Positions 36,142 to 44,838 of a stretch of 64,000 bases of DNA are shown in pieces. The DNA is from an uncultured Bacteriovoracaceae bacterium. Its GTDB lineage: Bacteria; Bdellovibrionota; Bacteriovoracia; Bacteriovoracales; Bacteriovoracaceae. A program made the position numbers and the translations under genes. The notes under the pieces are model-generated. The model had not been told where the DNA came from. It did no database searches and worked only from the letters and a program-made list of their open reading frames with translations. The stretch is from NCBI GenBank assembly GCA_937931205.1, contig CALHBF010000005.1:186001-250000 (forward strand), in the 5' to 3' direction. Each line of letters starts with the position of its first letter. Positions within the stretch are counted from its first letter, which is position 1.

Positions 36142-37611
36142 ATGAAGCATTTTCTTTTATTAGGTTTCCTATTACTTAATTCGCCGAATGTTTTGTCAGA
36201 TAGTACTGCTTCTTTGAAAGCGAGTGAAGGTCAACTTCAGTTCGTTCAAAGTATCGGACAGGTCGCTCCTAGTTTAAACGTTGAGGCCTATGAGAGAGAG
36301 TTAAAATACTTAAAGATGGGCCTTACCCTAGAAGAAAAAGTTCGCAGTGAAGTGAATATCATTGCTGAAGCGATTCGCCTGAAAGTGATTCAATCTTATG
36401 AAGCAGAATTTGCACGAACTGGCAGTGCCTATGAAGCTGAGTCAATTGTTAAAGCTGCTATTCAAAGAGATTTAGAGTTAGCAGATGAAGAAATGCGTGA
36501 TGATCTTTTAAAAATCGCAGAACATTCTCTTGATTCCCTTACTTCTGGGCTCCGCTCAAGTGAGTTAAATCTCATTAAACTAGAAGAAGTGATGAAGGAT
36601 AATATCCGCAAAAGAGAAGCTTACCTTTTATCGCAAGTGAAAGGTGATCAGAAACGAATTACCAGAGCAGGTGATTCTAGCTCAGATGTTGAATTTGAGA
36701 ACTTTGCTACTCGTCAGGATTTCATGAAGGCCTTAGTTAAAGAAGATCAAGGATCACGTTGGTTTAAAACCGCTTCAACGACTTTGAGAGTAGGTGAAGG
36801 AAGAGAAAATGGCGGATCGATTTCTCTCCAAGTTAAAATTGAGTTCTTAGGTGTTACAGTTGAAGCTGGTCCACGAATCAGCTTCAGAAGAGAATACAAC
36901 ACGAGCGTAAACATTCTTGCCGATGGTCTTGCTCCTGTGATGAATGCCAACGGAACATTCAATTTTTTTGAAAAAGATGCCCATAATAGAACAACAAACA
37001 GAAGACGTTTTATTGCCTTCTTCTGTGATGCCTCATTATCGTTTAGGACTGAATATGAAGGTCGCGGTGGATTTAAAGTTGTAGGAATTGGTGGTGATGC
37101 TTCTTTGAAAAAAGATTATTCAAACCAAGTGCAACTTAATTCAAGACGAATTCATGTTCCAGAAGTTGTAGGCGGGAAAAAAGTTGATCTAAACTTCTTA
37201 TCTCGTACTTGTTTACACGACTTCTTAAATGCACAAATTAACTCGCAAGTTAAAGTAAAAGATTCTCTCAATATCATGATGAAAAACGTAATTAGTGGTC
37301 TGCGCTTCACTCACCCTGATACTCAGTGTGTGCGTGACTCTCATTGTGATAATTGGTTTAGAAAAGAAGTTGTTGGAATCCTAAAAAATAAAGCAACTGC
37401 TCGTTGTCTCCAGTCTAGCGGTGCTCAATTTGTGTGCGCACTTCGTGGAACTCAAGGTCAGTCTTGTACTGTGATTGAGAACGGTAAAAGAACATCTTCG
37501 GGGATGGGTGAGTATATTTGTGATAGAGGACTTCGTTGTGTGAAAACACGCAGTGAAGGATGGTTCCAAGGTGGACGCCTTTACCAGCCTTCTGCCGGAG
37601 TATGTCGTTAA
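36142..37611 (+). CDS. Secreted Cys-rich protein of unknown function
   Basis: 489 residues from ATG 36142, where GGAG is well placed and a clean signal peptide (ending VLS) begins; an ATG at 36088 would put 18 odd residues ahead of it. The mature N-terminal 160 residues are helical. The middle part (about 190-330) is beta-rich. The last 120 residues have nine cysteines, including CVRDSHCDNW, CLQSSGAQFVC and CDRGLRC, suggesting a disulfide-bonded domain. I recognise no family. It overlaps the coaE stop tail to tail by 4 nt. Confidence 0.7.
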   Translation: MKHFLLLGFLLLNSPNVLSDSTASLKASEGQLQFVQSIGQVAPSLNVEAYERELKYLKMGLTLEEKVRSEVNIIAEAIRLKVIQSYEAEFARTGSAYEAESIVKAAIQRDLELADEEMRDDLLKIAEHSLDSLTSGLRSSELNLIKLEEVMKDNIRKREAYLLSQVKGDQKRITRAGDSSSDVEFENFATRQDFMKALVKEDQGSRWFKTASTTLRVGEGRENGGSISLQVKIEFLGVTVEAGPRISFRREYNTSVNILADGLAPVMNANGTFNFFEKDAHNRTTNRRRFIAFFCDASLSFRTEYEGRGGFKVVGIGGDASLKKDYSNQVQLNSRRIHVPEVVGGKKVDLNFLSRTCLHDFLNAQINSQVKVKDSLNIMMKNVISGLRFTHPDTQCVRDSHCDNWFRKEVVGILKNKATARCLQSSGAQFVCALRGTQGQSCTVIENGKRTSSGMGEYICDRGLRCVKTRSEGWFQGGRLYQPSAGVCR

Positions 37612-38249
37612 TTTTCAAATAACTGCAAACAAAGACCTTTCACTTCAATTTCAAGATGTGAAAGGTCACTAACATTAGAAATAATCAAATCAGCTTTTTT
37701 CTTTTTTTCTTCAATCGAAATTTGATGAGCAATGATATTGCGGGCCTCAGTTTCAGTATGATTATCACGCTTCATTAAACGCTCGATCTGTATCTCTGGA
37801 GTGGCATAAACAAGGAGACTGAGATCAAACTTACTCTGAAGACTTCTTTCAAAGAGCAGGGGAATGTCATAGATCACAAAAGCTGGATTTGATAGCTTGT
37901 GAAGTTCTTCGTGAAAAACTTGAGGGAGTTGAGAGTAAATGAGGTTTTCAATATTGCTTTTAATGCTCTGGTCTTTAAAGAAGAGTTCTCTTAAAAGACG
38001 AAATTGAACATCTTTGCCAATTAAAACTTCAGGATGATGAGTTTTTAAATATTCTAGTGTTTTCTCTTTTTGATAAACGATTTTAACAAGCTTATCAGCA
38101 TCTAAGAGAGGGTAGCCGGCATCAAGCAGTAAGCGTGAAACGCTAGATTTTCCAGTCGCAATACCGCCCGTTAGAGCAATGACGGGAATGGGAAGTTGAT
38201 AAAGTCGATCAGCAGGTGTTTTGGTGATAAACTTATTTTTTAACTTCAT
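37608..38249 (-). CDS. coaE: Dephospho-CoA kinase
   Basis: 213 residues. It phosphorylates dephospho-CoA, the last step of CoA synthesis. The P-loop is GGIATGKS (27-34), followed by GYPLLDADKLVK, YDIPLLFE and the lid MKRDNHTETEA. A 20-residue N-terminal extension precedes the first strand. Its 5' end overlaps the 3' end of mazG by 17 nt, so the two are one operon. The stop overlaps the convergent secreted-protein gene by 4 nt. Confidence 0.95.
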   Translation of the reverse strand: MKLKNKFITKTPADRLYQLPIPVIALTGGIATGKSSVSRLLLDAGYPLLDADKLVKIVYQKEKTLEYLKTHHPEVLIGKDVQFRLLRELFFKDQSIKSNIENLIYSQLPQVFHEELHKLSNPAFVIYDIPLLFERSLQSKFDLSLLVYATPEIQIERLMKRDNHTETEARNIIAHQISIEEKKKKADLIISNVSDLSHLEIEVKGLCLQLFEN

Positions 38250-39030
38250 TCTTTTTCACCTTTACCCAAACTTCTTCTAGTTCTTCTTGTGAGCAATCTT
38301 TAACTTCTCGGCCCATATCCTGAATAAAGTCTTCTACCTTGTGAAAGCGCTTCAAGAATTTTTTATTGGCATCTCGAAGGGCATCTTCCGGATCAATATC
38401 CAGATGTCGCGCCAGTTGAGCAATGCTGAATAATAAATCCCCAATCTCTTCTTTCACGCGCGCCTTATTGAATTGGCCAGTGGGAGGAAGTTCTGCTTTT
38501 ACTTCTTGCCACTCTTCTTCCACTTTACCCATGACTTGGGTGTAGTCTTGCCAGTCAAAATTCACTGTCGTTGATTTTTTGCCGATATTAAAGCTAGAGG
38601 TCAGAGCAGGGGCATGAATGAGTTTATAGGGGATAGAATATTTTTTTTCATTCTGCTTTTCACGGGCCTTAATAATTTGCCAGTTAGCAAGAACCTCTTC
38701 TGAATCTCGGGCGCTGGCTTCACCAAAAACGTGAGGATGGCGTCTGATCATTTTCTCACCCAAAGTTTTGGCCACACTTTCTAGATTAAATTTGTTCTCT
38801 TTCCCGGCAATAGAAGCATGAAGCAGAACCTGTAGGAGAACATCGCCAAGCTCTTCATTCATTAAGCTTGGATCATTTAATTCGACGGCTTCCGCGTATT
38901 CGTAGGATTCTTCAATAAGATATTTGAGTAAAGATTGGTGCGTTTGTTCCAGATCCCATGGACAGCCTGTCTCGGGATGAAGGAGTGCTTCGATAACAGC
39001 AATGGTCTTTTCTAATTCAGGGTGTTTCAT
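38233..39030 (-). CDS. mazG: Nucleoside triphosphate pyrophosphohydrolase MazG
   Basis: 265 residues, two MazG domains as in E. coli. It hydrolyses non-canonical (d)NTPs to monophosphates. The first domain shows GCPWDLEQTHQSL, then the metal-binding EESYEYAEA and ELGDVLLQVLLHA; the second shows EEWQEVKAE and EEIGDLLFSIAQLARH. It is the first gene of a mazG-coaE unit. Confidence 0.95.
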   Translation of the reverse strand: MKHPELEKTIAVIEALLHPETGCPWDLEQTHQSLLKYLIEESYEYAEAVELNDPSLMNEELGDVLLQVLLHASIAGKENKFNLESVAKTLGEKMIRRHPHVFGEASARDSEEVLANWQIIKAREKQNEKKYSIPYKLIHAPALTSSFNIGKKSTTVNFDWQDYTQVMGKVEEEWQEVKAELPPTGQFNKARVKEEIGDLLFSIAQLARHLDIDPEDALRDANKKFLKRFHKVEDFIQDMGREVKDCSQEELEEVWVKVKKNEVKK

Positions 39031-39070
39031 TGTAAGACTACCTTGATCTCTGTGTTCAATTTAGGATAAC

Positions 39071-39613
39071 ATGGGCCATATGAATAAACATCAATTACTT
39101 GAGATCGACACGACCAGCACAGTTAAATTCAGCACGACTGAATTGAAGAAAATGAATGTCTGGTTAAATTATGCTTCTGTGACTTTAGAAAAGTTGATTA
39201 CTGAGGGTTTGATTAAAGGTAAGGGACCAAAAAAAATTCGTATATCCCTTCTTCTATGTGGAGATGCTCGTATTAAACAGATCAATCGAGAATTTCGAGA
39301 TAAAGATAAGGTTACCGATGTTCTTTCATTTCCTAGTAATGATGACTTGATCAAAACTTGGAAAACTCAGAGTTTTGATGGGGAATTATTCTTAGGGGAT
39401 CTTGCGATCTGTATTCCACAACTCAAGCGCCAGGCCCGCCAGTTTAATATTGGTTTTTGGGACGAGTTCGTTCATCTCTTTTTTCACGGAGTACTTCATC
39501 TTTGGGGGTATGATCACGAGCGCTCGGCAAAGGACGAAGTGATCATGCAGAAGTGGGAAGATCGAGCGATGGAGCATCTCTCAGTGCTCAAGAAAAAAGC
39601 TAAGACAATTTAG
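39071..39613 (+). CDS. ybeY: Endoribonuclease YbeY
   Basis: 180 residues. YbeY is a zinc-dependent endoribonuclease used in 16S rRNA maturation and ribosome quality control. The metal site HGVLHLWGYDH (H-x3-H-x5-H) is complete, and the upstream TDVLSFPS and GDLAICI blocks match. The N-terminus is about 25 residues longer than in E. coli. A second ATG at 39080 is possible. The stop overlaps that of the convergent subtilase by 4 nt. Confidence 0.94.
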   Translation: MGHMNKHQLLEIDTTSTVKFSTTELKKMNVWLNYASVTLEKLITEGLIKGKGPKKIRISLLLCGDARIKQINREFRDKDKVTDVLSFPSNDDLIKTWKTQSFDGELFLGDLAICIPQLKRQARQFNIGFWDEFVHLFFHGVLHLWGYDHERSAKDEVIMQKWEDRAMEHLSVLKKKAKTI

Positions 39614-40977
39614 CGCCATCTTTTTTCGCGATATTCCTGTGCTTCTTTGAGTGCCGAATTAAGATTAATGACTCCGGCACTTCTCATCATGCCTTGAAGG
39701 TTCTTATTCGGTTTTGCCGACTTCATCAGAATATTTTTTAACTCGACGGGAGTAAGCTCCGGAAAGTAGCCCAATACCATAGCAGCAACTCCCGAGGCGT
39801 TAGGTGTGGCCATGGATGTTCCATCACTGGTTGAGTAGCGATTGCCTTTGACGGTTGAGAAAATATCAGAGCCAGGGGCTGCCACATCAACGGATAGTTT
39901 TCCGATATTGGAGAAGGTTGAAAGATCCCCGCGTTTGGTTGTGGAAGTAATCGTGAGAATGTTCTCACTATCAAATGAGGCAGGATAGAAAGGTTTCTCA
40001 TCAATATTGTACCAGCGAAATGGCCCCATCGAGTTATTACCAGAAGCCGTCACAATCAGAGCGCCATAATCTTTGCCGATGGAGTTGATCGTATCTCTTA
40101 CTGATAGGGCCTGGGCCGTTTTTCCAAATGAGCAGTTAATAATTTTTGCTCCATTGCGAGCTGCATAGAGAAGACTTTCAATGATATCGGAATCTAATTC
40201 ATTGCTGTTATCAGGCACTGAGCGAATGGCCATGATCTTTACATTGCTGGCAACTCCAGCAATACCAATCCCATTATTCTGCTCAGCCGCGATAGTTCCT
40301 GCCACATGAGTTCCATGCCAGTGACTTCCCATCGGATCTCCTGAAGCTCTTCTTTTAAGTCTAGATCTAACGACTGTATTGATGCCGTGAACGTCATCAA
40401 TATAACCATTACCATCATTATCAATTCCGTCCCCCGGAATTTCTTTTGAGTTTTTCCACATGACGTTTTTAAGGTCCTCGTGAGTGTAATCCACACCTGT
40501 ATCGATAACAGCGATGATGACCTCTCCTGGTAACCACGGCGGAAGCTGCTCATAGGCCTCATTAACACTCATTCCCCATTTACTATCAAATCCCCACAAA
40601 CGATCCAGATATTCATCATTTAAAGAGGCGCCAAAGCTTCGATAAGTAGGGGTATTTTTAAAATCATCAGCATCTTGAGAAATTTTTATTTCTGGTAGAG
40701 TTTGGGGCGGGTGAATTTGATCCCTTTCCACATACTCCACATCCCAAGTCCTAGCAGCAATTTCTAGTTTTTCAAGCTGATCAGTTTTAACCAGATAAAG
40801 TCCTGGGATAAGCTCTTGGCCTGAAAGAATAAGAGGAGAATTTTCTAACCTTTTGGCATTCTTCATTTTTATAAAAAGATGGTGAGGATCATACTCGTGG
40901 GCCTGGGCCACTGACCCTAAGGCCAGAAGGAAAGCTAAATAAAAACGGTGGTTTAGATGGCCCATAGTTACCCTCAT
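39610..40977 (-). CDS. Secreted subtilisin-like serine protease (S8)
   Basis: 455 residues. A signal peptide ends at about residue 26 (AQA), then an I9-like propeptide (about 32-90) typical of self-processing subtilases. The catalytic triad is Asp159 (VIDTGVDY), His221 (HGTHVAG) and Ser388 (GTSMATPNASG), with oxyanion Asn314 (ASGNN). An Asp/Asn/Gly-rich insert (about 182-196) resembles a calcium-binding loop. There is no C-terminal anchor, so it is probably released to the periplasm or outside. For a predatory lineage a role in prey digestion is plausible but not shown. Confidence 0.93.
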   Translation of the reverse strand: MRVTMGHLNHRFYLAFLLALGSVAQAHEYDPHHLFIKMKNAKRLENSPLILSGQELIPGLYLVKTDQLEKLEIAARTWDVEYVERDQIHPPQTLPEIKISQDADDFKNTPTYRSFGASLNDEYLDRLWGFDSKWGMSVNEAYEQLPPWLPGEVIIAVIDTGVDYTHEDLKNVMWKNSKEIPGDGIDNDGNGYIDDVHGINTVVRSRLKRRASGDPMGSHWHGTHVAGTIAAEQNNGIGIAGVASNVKIMAIRSVPDNSNELDSDIIESLLYAARNGAKIINCSFGKTAQALSVRDTINSIGKDYGALIVTASGNNSMGPFRWYNIDEKPFYPASFDSENILTITSTTKRGDLSTFSNIGKLSVDVAAPGSDIFSTVKGNRYSTSDGTSMATPNASGVAAMVLGYFPELTPVELKNILMKSAKPNKNLQGMMRSAGVINLNSALKEAQEYREKRWR

Positions 40978-41163
40978 GAATTGATAGGCACTAAATACCC
41001 CCTGTTTCCGCCTCGCACAACGTTTGCTGTAAAATATTTAGACAGCTTGTAATGTCTACTAGTAGAGTGCATCAATATAAAACCACATGATAAGATGCGT
41101 CATTATAAAGTTGGAATATTGAGTCATAATATTAGTATTTGATTCATTTCTAAAGGTTACTGT

Positions 41164-42498
41164 TTGAATAGATTGAAGAAACACATATTCACGTTCGCCC
41201 TGCTTTGCCCTATTGGTGTAGTCCAAGCGGCGCGTGAAACTATTTCAGGACATGTTGGTGCCATCTCCAATCAGGTAGATGAGCGCATCGGAAATGTTCC
41301 TGGAAATAAATTTATCGGTGAACTTCGTTTTAATTATCACAAAGAGTTAACAAGCACAGGGGATGAATTAGAAAGAGCATTTTCTCTTGCTGTAAACGTT
41401 AACGATCAGAGTCTTACGCAATATTCAATTCCCGAGGCCTATGTAGGTGGAAAGCTTTCTAAAAAAGATCACCTTCGCTTTGGTCGACAAGTTCTTAACT
41501 GGGCGGAAGTAGATTCAGTTTGGGGATTTGGTAAATTAAATAACAGAATTGGATTTGATGGATTCGAGCCAGGACAGGAAGGTTTGATTGGTCTTCTCTA
41601 TGAGAGAAGAAGTTCAAATGGAATGCGCTATCGAGGTTTTCTTTCTGGTTTATATGTTCCAGAGATGAACCCAAGTTTAGATATTAATAAGAGTGATAGA
41701 AGTATTACTACTCGTCACCCTTGGGCCGATCCTCCTGCTCCAACAGCAGAAATTGATCCAGGTAACGTGAAGAAAATTGCTTACGATGTGGCCTATCCGG
41801 AATATTCGGATGTCGTTTTCAAATATACCATTGGTGCCAATATTGGTTATGAATCAAAGCACTGGTTATGGGATAGCTTCATTATCAGAAAGCCTGAAAA
41901 TAGCTTTACCACTGAAGCTCACGTCTCCCTCAATGCCATTGATGACATCATTGAAGCGAAAGTAAAACCAAACTTCCATTATCATGACGTTTACGGAACA
42001 ACGATCAAGTATAGAAATCTTGATCTTGAAATGTATCTTTCTGGTATTGCCGTACGACCTCTTACTTATCCTGAAGGGGATAGAGAGGCATTCCGTGCTA
42101 CTAAAATTAAAACTGAAAAAATGAGAGAAGATTATATCGGCGGTGGTATTTCTCGCGTGAACGATGTTTACAGTTATGGCTTTAACTATGTCGCACGTCT
42201 TTCTCCCTATGACAGAAATGCTGAGACCTTAACTCTTGATCCCCGTTGGAATCAAGCTGTTAACGTTTTTGCTGCCAGAAACTTTTGGAATCAAAGGCTA
42301 AACCTTAAGGCCGATATAAAATTTGATATGATGACGACTGATCGTCTCTTCATGTTTCAAGCACTTTATAAAGCAACAAAGCATTTGCATGTAAATGCAG
42401 GTGTTAAACTAATAGGAACACCGGGAGATGGAAAATCTTACTGGTCACCATATAAAAACAATGACTCCGTTTATGGGGGATTAAGATATGCTTTCTAA
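41164..42498 (+). CDS. Outer-membrane beta-barrel protein
   Basis: 444 residues from TTG 41164, with AAAGG 7 nt ahead. A signal peptide (1-22, ending VQA) is followed by alternating polar/aromatic strands through to a terminal GGLRYAF, the C-terminal aromatic residue that marks barrels inserted by BamA. Conserved-looking pieces include LRFGRQVLNWAEVDSVWGFG, which resembles DUF1302-type barrels. Its function, pore or adhesin, is not clear. The next gene, a lipoprotein, overlaps it by 11 nt, so the two products likely act together. Confidence 0.75.
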   Translation: MNRLKKHIFTFALLCPIGVVQAARETISGHVGAISNQVDERIGNVPGNKFIGELRFNYHKELTSTGDELERAFSLAVNVNDQSLTQYSIPEAYVGGKLSKKDHLRFGRQVLNWAEVDSVWGFGKLNNRIGFDGFEPGQEGLIGLLYERRSSNGMRYRGFLSGLYVPEMNPSLDINKSDRSITTRHPWADPPAPTAEIDPGNVKKIAYDVAYPEYSDVVFKYTIGANIGYESKHWLWDSFIIRKPENSFTTEAHVSLNAIDDIIEAKVKPNFHYHDVYGTTIKYRNLDLEMYLSGIAVRPLTYPEGDREAFRATKIKTEKMREDYIGGGISRVNDVYSYGFNYVARLSPYDRNAETLTLDPRWNQAVNVFAARNFWNQRLNLKADIKFDMMTTDRLFMFQALYKATKHLHVNAGVKLIGTPGDGKSYWSPYKNNDSVYGGLRYAF

Positions 42499-44764
42499 TT
42501 TTAAAAAGATGAAATCATCTTTTCTAGGACTGTCTTTATTGCTCCTTGGTGGTTGCGGAGACCTTCTTAAAAGTGAAGTTAAAAAGAAAGAGCTTGAAAC
42601 AACTCAGTTCTCAGTTTCATGTGACCTAAGCGTTTCTGAATTCACAAAGATCCTAGAAAAAAACATCAGTTCTCAAATTTATTGTTTAAAAGATAACCTT
42701 TATCTATTCCTTCGTGCCGTGAAATCAAATCGTCCGGGCTATCTTGGAAGAGTAGAGCTTGAGAATTATCTTCTTAAAAATAGAAATGACTTTACTCCAG
42801 AGCAGGTAAAAGCTCTTAAGGCCGTTTTCGATTTAAACTCACTGATCACGGGTGAGGATAGTTCTTATATTTCTAAACAGAATATCGATGCTCTTGTTGA
42901 ATTTGCTTTAAAGTTCAATGAAGAAGCTGCTCTCAATATCGGGCCAATCTTCACTAGTAAGGCCTCTGTCTCTTATATCCTTCACCAAAACCACAAAGAT
43001 AGAATTTCTGCTTCGACAAAATCTATCATGATGGCCTTGAGAAAGATTTATCAACCAAACAGAAGAGAAACTCATCAGATTAATATCACTGAACTTCTGG
43101 ATCAGTTCACTAACGATGATACCCGCGAAGAACTGGATGAGATTAAAGATTATCTGTTTGTTAAAAAGATCATCTTAGGCGGTGAGAAAGATATCGTTAC
43201 TCATAAGGAGATTGAGAAGATCATCCTTAACCTTGATAAGCTTCTGCTCATTATTCTAGATGCCGTTCGCTATTCTTATGTGCAGTTAAATCAAGAGAAT
43301 ATTCTTGAGCTTTTAAGAAGTGATGTTGCCAGTTTGACTGAAATTCTTTTTGATCCGGATCTTGGTAACAGAGATGAAGAGTTCATGGTGGACATGGACA
43401 CTCTTTATAAAATTGCGAATTCTTTCCTGAAAGATACTGAATTCAACGTTAATGATTTCAAAAATATTATTACGGAAATTAAAAAAATTGTGATGGGCGG
43501 AGATCAGGACACTGTTGTTGGCCGTGATCTTAAGGCCCTTACAACTCATGCTAACTCAATTCTAAAAACGGGAACAGTTTTTCACCGTATTTATAAGCGC
43601 TTTGAAATTGATCTAGAGAGTCCAAAACCAATTACGATTAATTTTGATGAATACCGCCATTCATATCCTGAGCATCAGAATGAGCTGGCCGAGTTTCAGC
43701 GTATTGTTAAGAAGTACCGCTTCTTTAAAGGTGAGTTCATTGCTCCTTACTATCAGCATGGATTTAAACGTAATGCTTCTGGGGTTTTTGAAGTTGCTCT
43801 TTTTGAGTATGCTTTAAAACTTCTTGTGAAAACTTATGGTTCTCCTAGTCCCAATCAGGGAACTGTTGGTGGCTTTTCAATTGATAACGCTCAAATGAAA
43901 GCACTGGTGAAAAAATTTGAGCCAGATCTGGTTGCGATGGGACTTATTCAGGAAGGCAGAGGGGAGAGTACAGGTAATACGATTTCTCTTCTTGGAACAC
44001 TTTTCCAGTATCAGTCTGATAACAACAAGGTAATGGATGTAAACGAGGCCACTGAGTTTGGTCTTGCTCTTTTCTCTGGGCTTTCAATGGCCGGTGAACT
44101 TCATAAAGATCTAAAGAACATTTGTACGGTAGATGAGCACGACAGACTTGATCCAACTTGTATGCGTGAAAACTACTTCCCAAGATTTTGTGATAAGTAC
44201 TTTAAGTATTACCCAAAAATGTTTGCTGAGTATGGGGCTAAGTCTTGTGCTGAGTTTGTGAATACTAAGGCGTCGGCCCTTTATCTGGATCAAACAATCA
44301 GAGCAGCTAGAAACTGTAACTTCTATACCGATGGAAACAAGGAGGAGATTCCTTATTCAGAATCTGATTTGATGCTTCTTGTTACCGCCATGGCCCACGT
44401 TGAAACAACCGTTCTTCGTTGGGATATTAATGAGAATAATATTCTAGATGCCAGCGAAGTTGATAGCGGTTACGCCATTTACGAGTCGGCCATTGATGGA
44501 TTCCTTGATGATTATCCTTCAATTGTTCGTAAATTTAAAAAGCAGATTTATTTCTACTTGATTAAATATGAGGAAATTCCAGCGGTTGATTCAGCTTCAA
44601 GTGCTTGGAGACTGGTAAGATTCCTAGGAAGTTTAAAAAAGGCCACTCCAGCTAACCGAAAGACAATTGCTTCAATTCTGCGTTTGATCGGTGAGCAAAG
44701 TGGTAAATCAGCGACTGGTCCTCAGTTTGATTGTAATACTCTGAGAAATCCGAAAACAATTTAA
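42488..44764 (+). CDS. Large lipoprotein with repeated EF-hand-like loops
   Basis: 758 residues. Lipobox LLGGC gives a lipidated Cys near residue 23. The mature chain is mostly helical, with recurrent short loops between helix pairs. One is a canonical EF-hand calcium loop, DINENNILDASE; QSDNNKVMDVNE fits nearly as well. LGGEKDIVTHKE, MGGDQDTVVGRD and TGEDSSYISKQN follow the same acidic-x-acidic-x-x-hydrophobic-x-x-x-acidic rhythm in degenerate form. I know no family with this layout. It overlaps the beta-barrel gene by 11 nt; a calcium-responsive partner of that barrel is an inference. Confidence 0.7.
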   Translation: MLSNFKKMKSSFLGLSLLLLGGCGDLLKSEVKKKELETTQFSVSCDLSVSEFTKILEKNISSQIYCLKDNLYLFLRAVKSNRPGYLGRVELENYLLKNRNDFTPEQVKALKAVFDLNSLITGEDSSYISKQNIDALVEFALKFNEEAALNIGPIFTSKASVSYILHQNHKDRISASTKSIMMALRKIYQPNRRETHQINITELLDQFTNDDTREELDEIKDYLFVKKIILGGEKDIVTHKEIEKIILNLDKLLLIILDAVRYSYVQLNQENILELLRSDVASLTEILFDPDLGNRDEEFMVDMDTLYKIANSFLKDTEFNVNDFKNIITEIKKIVMGGDQDTVVGRDLKALTTHANSILKTGTVFHRIYKRFEIDLESPKPITINFDEYRHSYPEHQNELAEFQRIVKKYRFFKGEFIAPYYQHGFKRNASGVFEVALFEYALKLLVKTYGSPSPNQGTVGGFSIDNAQMKALVKKFEPDLVAMGLIQEGRGESTGNTISLLGTLFQYQSDNNKVMDVNEATEFGLALFSGLSMAGELHKDLKNICTVDEHDRLDPTCMRENYFPRFCDKYFKYYPKMFAEYGAKSCAEFVNTKASALYLDQTIRAARNCNFYTDGNKEEIPYSESDLMLLVTAMAHVETTVLRWDINENNILDASEVDSGYAIYESAIDGFLDDYPSIVRKFKKQIYFYLIKYEEIPAVDSASSAWRLVRFLGSLKKATPANRKTIASILRLIGEQSGKSATGPQFDCNTLRNPKTI

Positions 44765-44838
44765 GTTCTAAGTCCTTGTAAGGGTTTTCTTTTTAGTGAA
44801 CTTTTTGCTAAAGTGAAAATCCTACAAGGGCCGCATTA

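Noticed and set aside
41024..41053. Possible promoter TTGCTG-N18-TGTAAT ahead of the beta-barrel gene
   Set aside because: The -35 match is poor and the region is AT-rich, so several equally weak candidates exist. A TAAAGTTG box near 41106 lacks a sigma-28 -10 partner.
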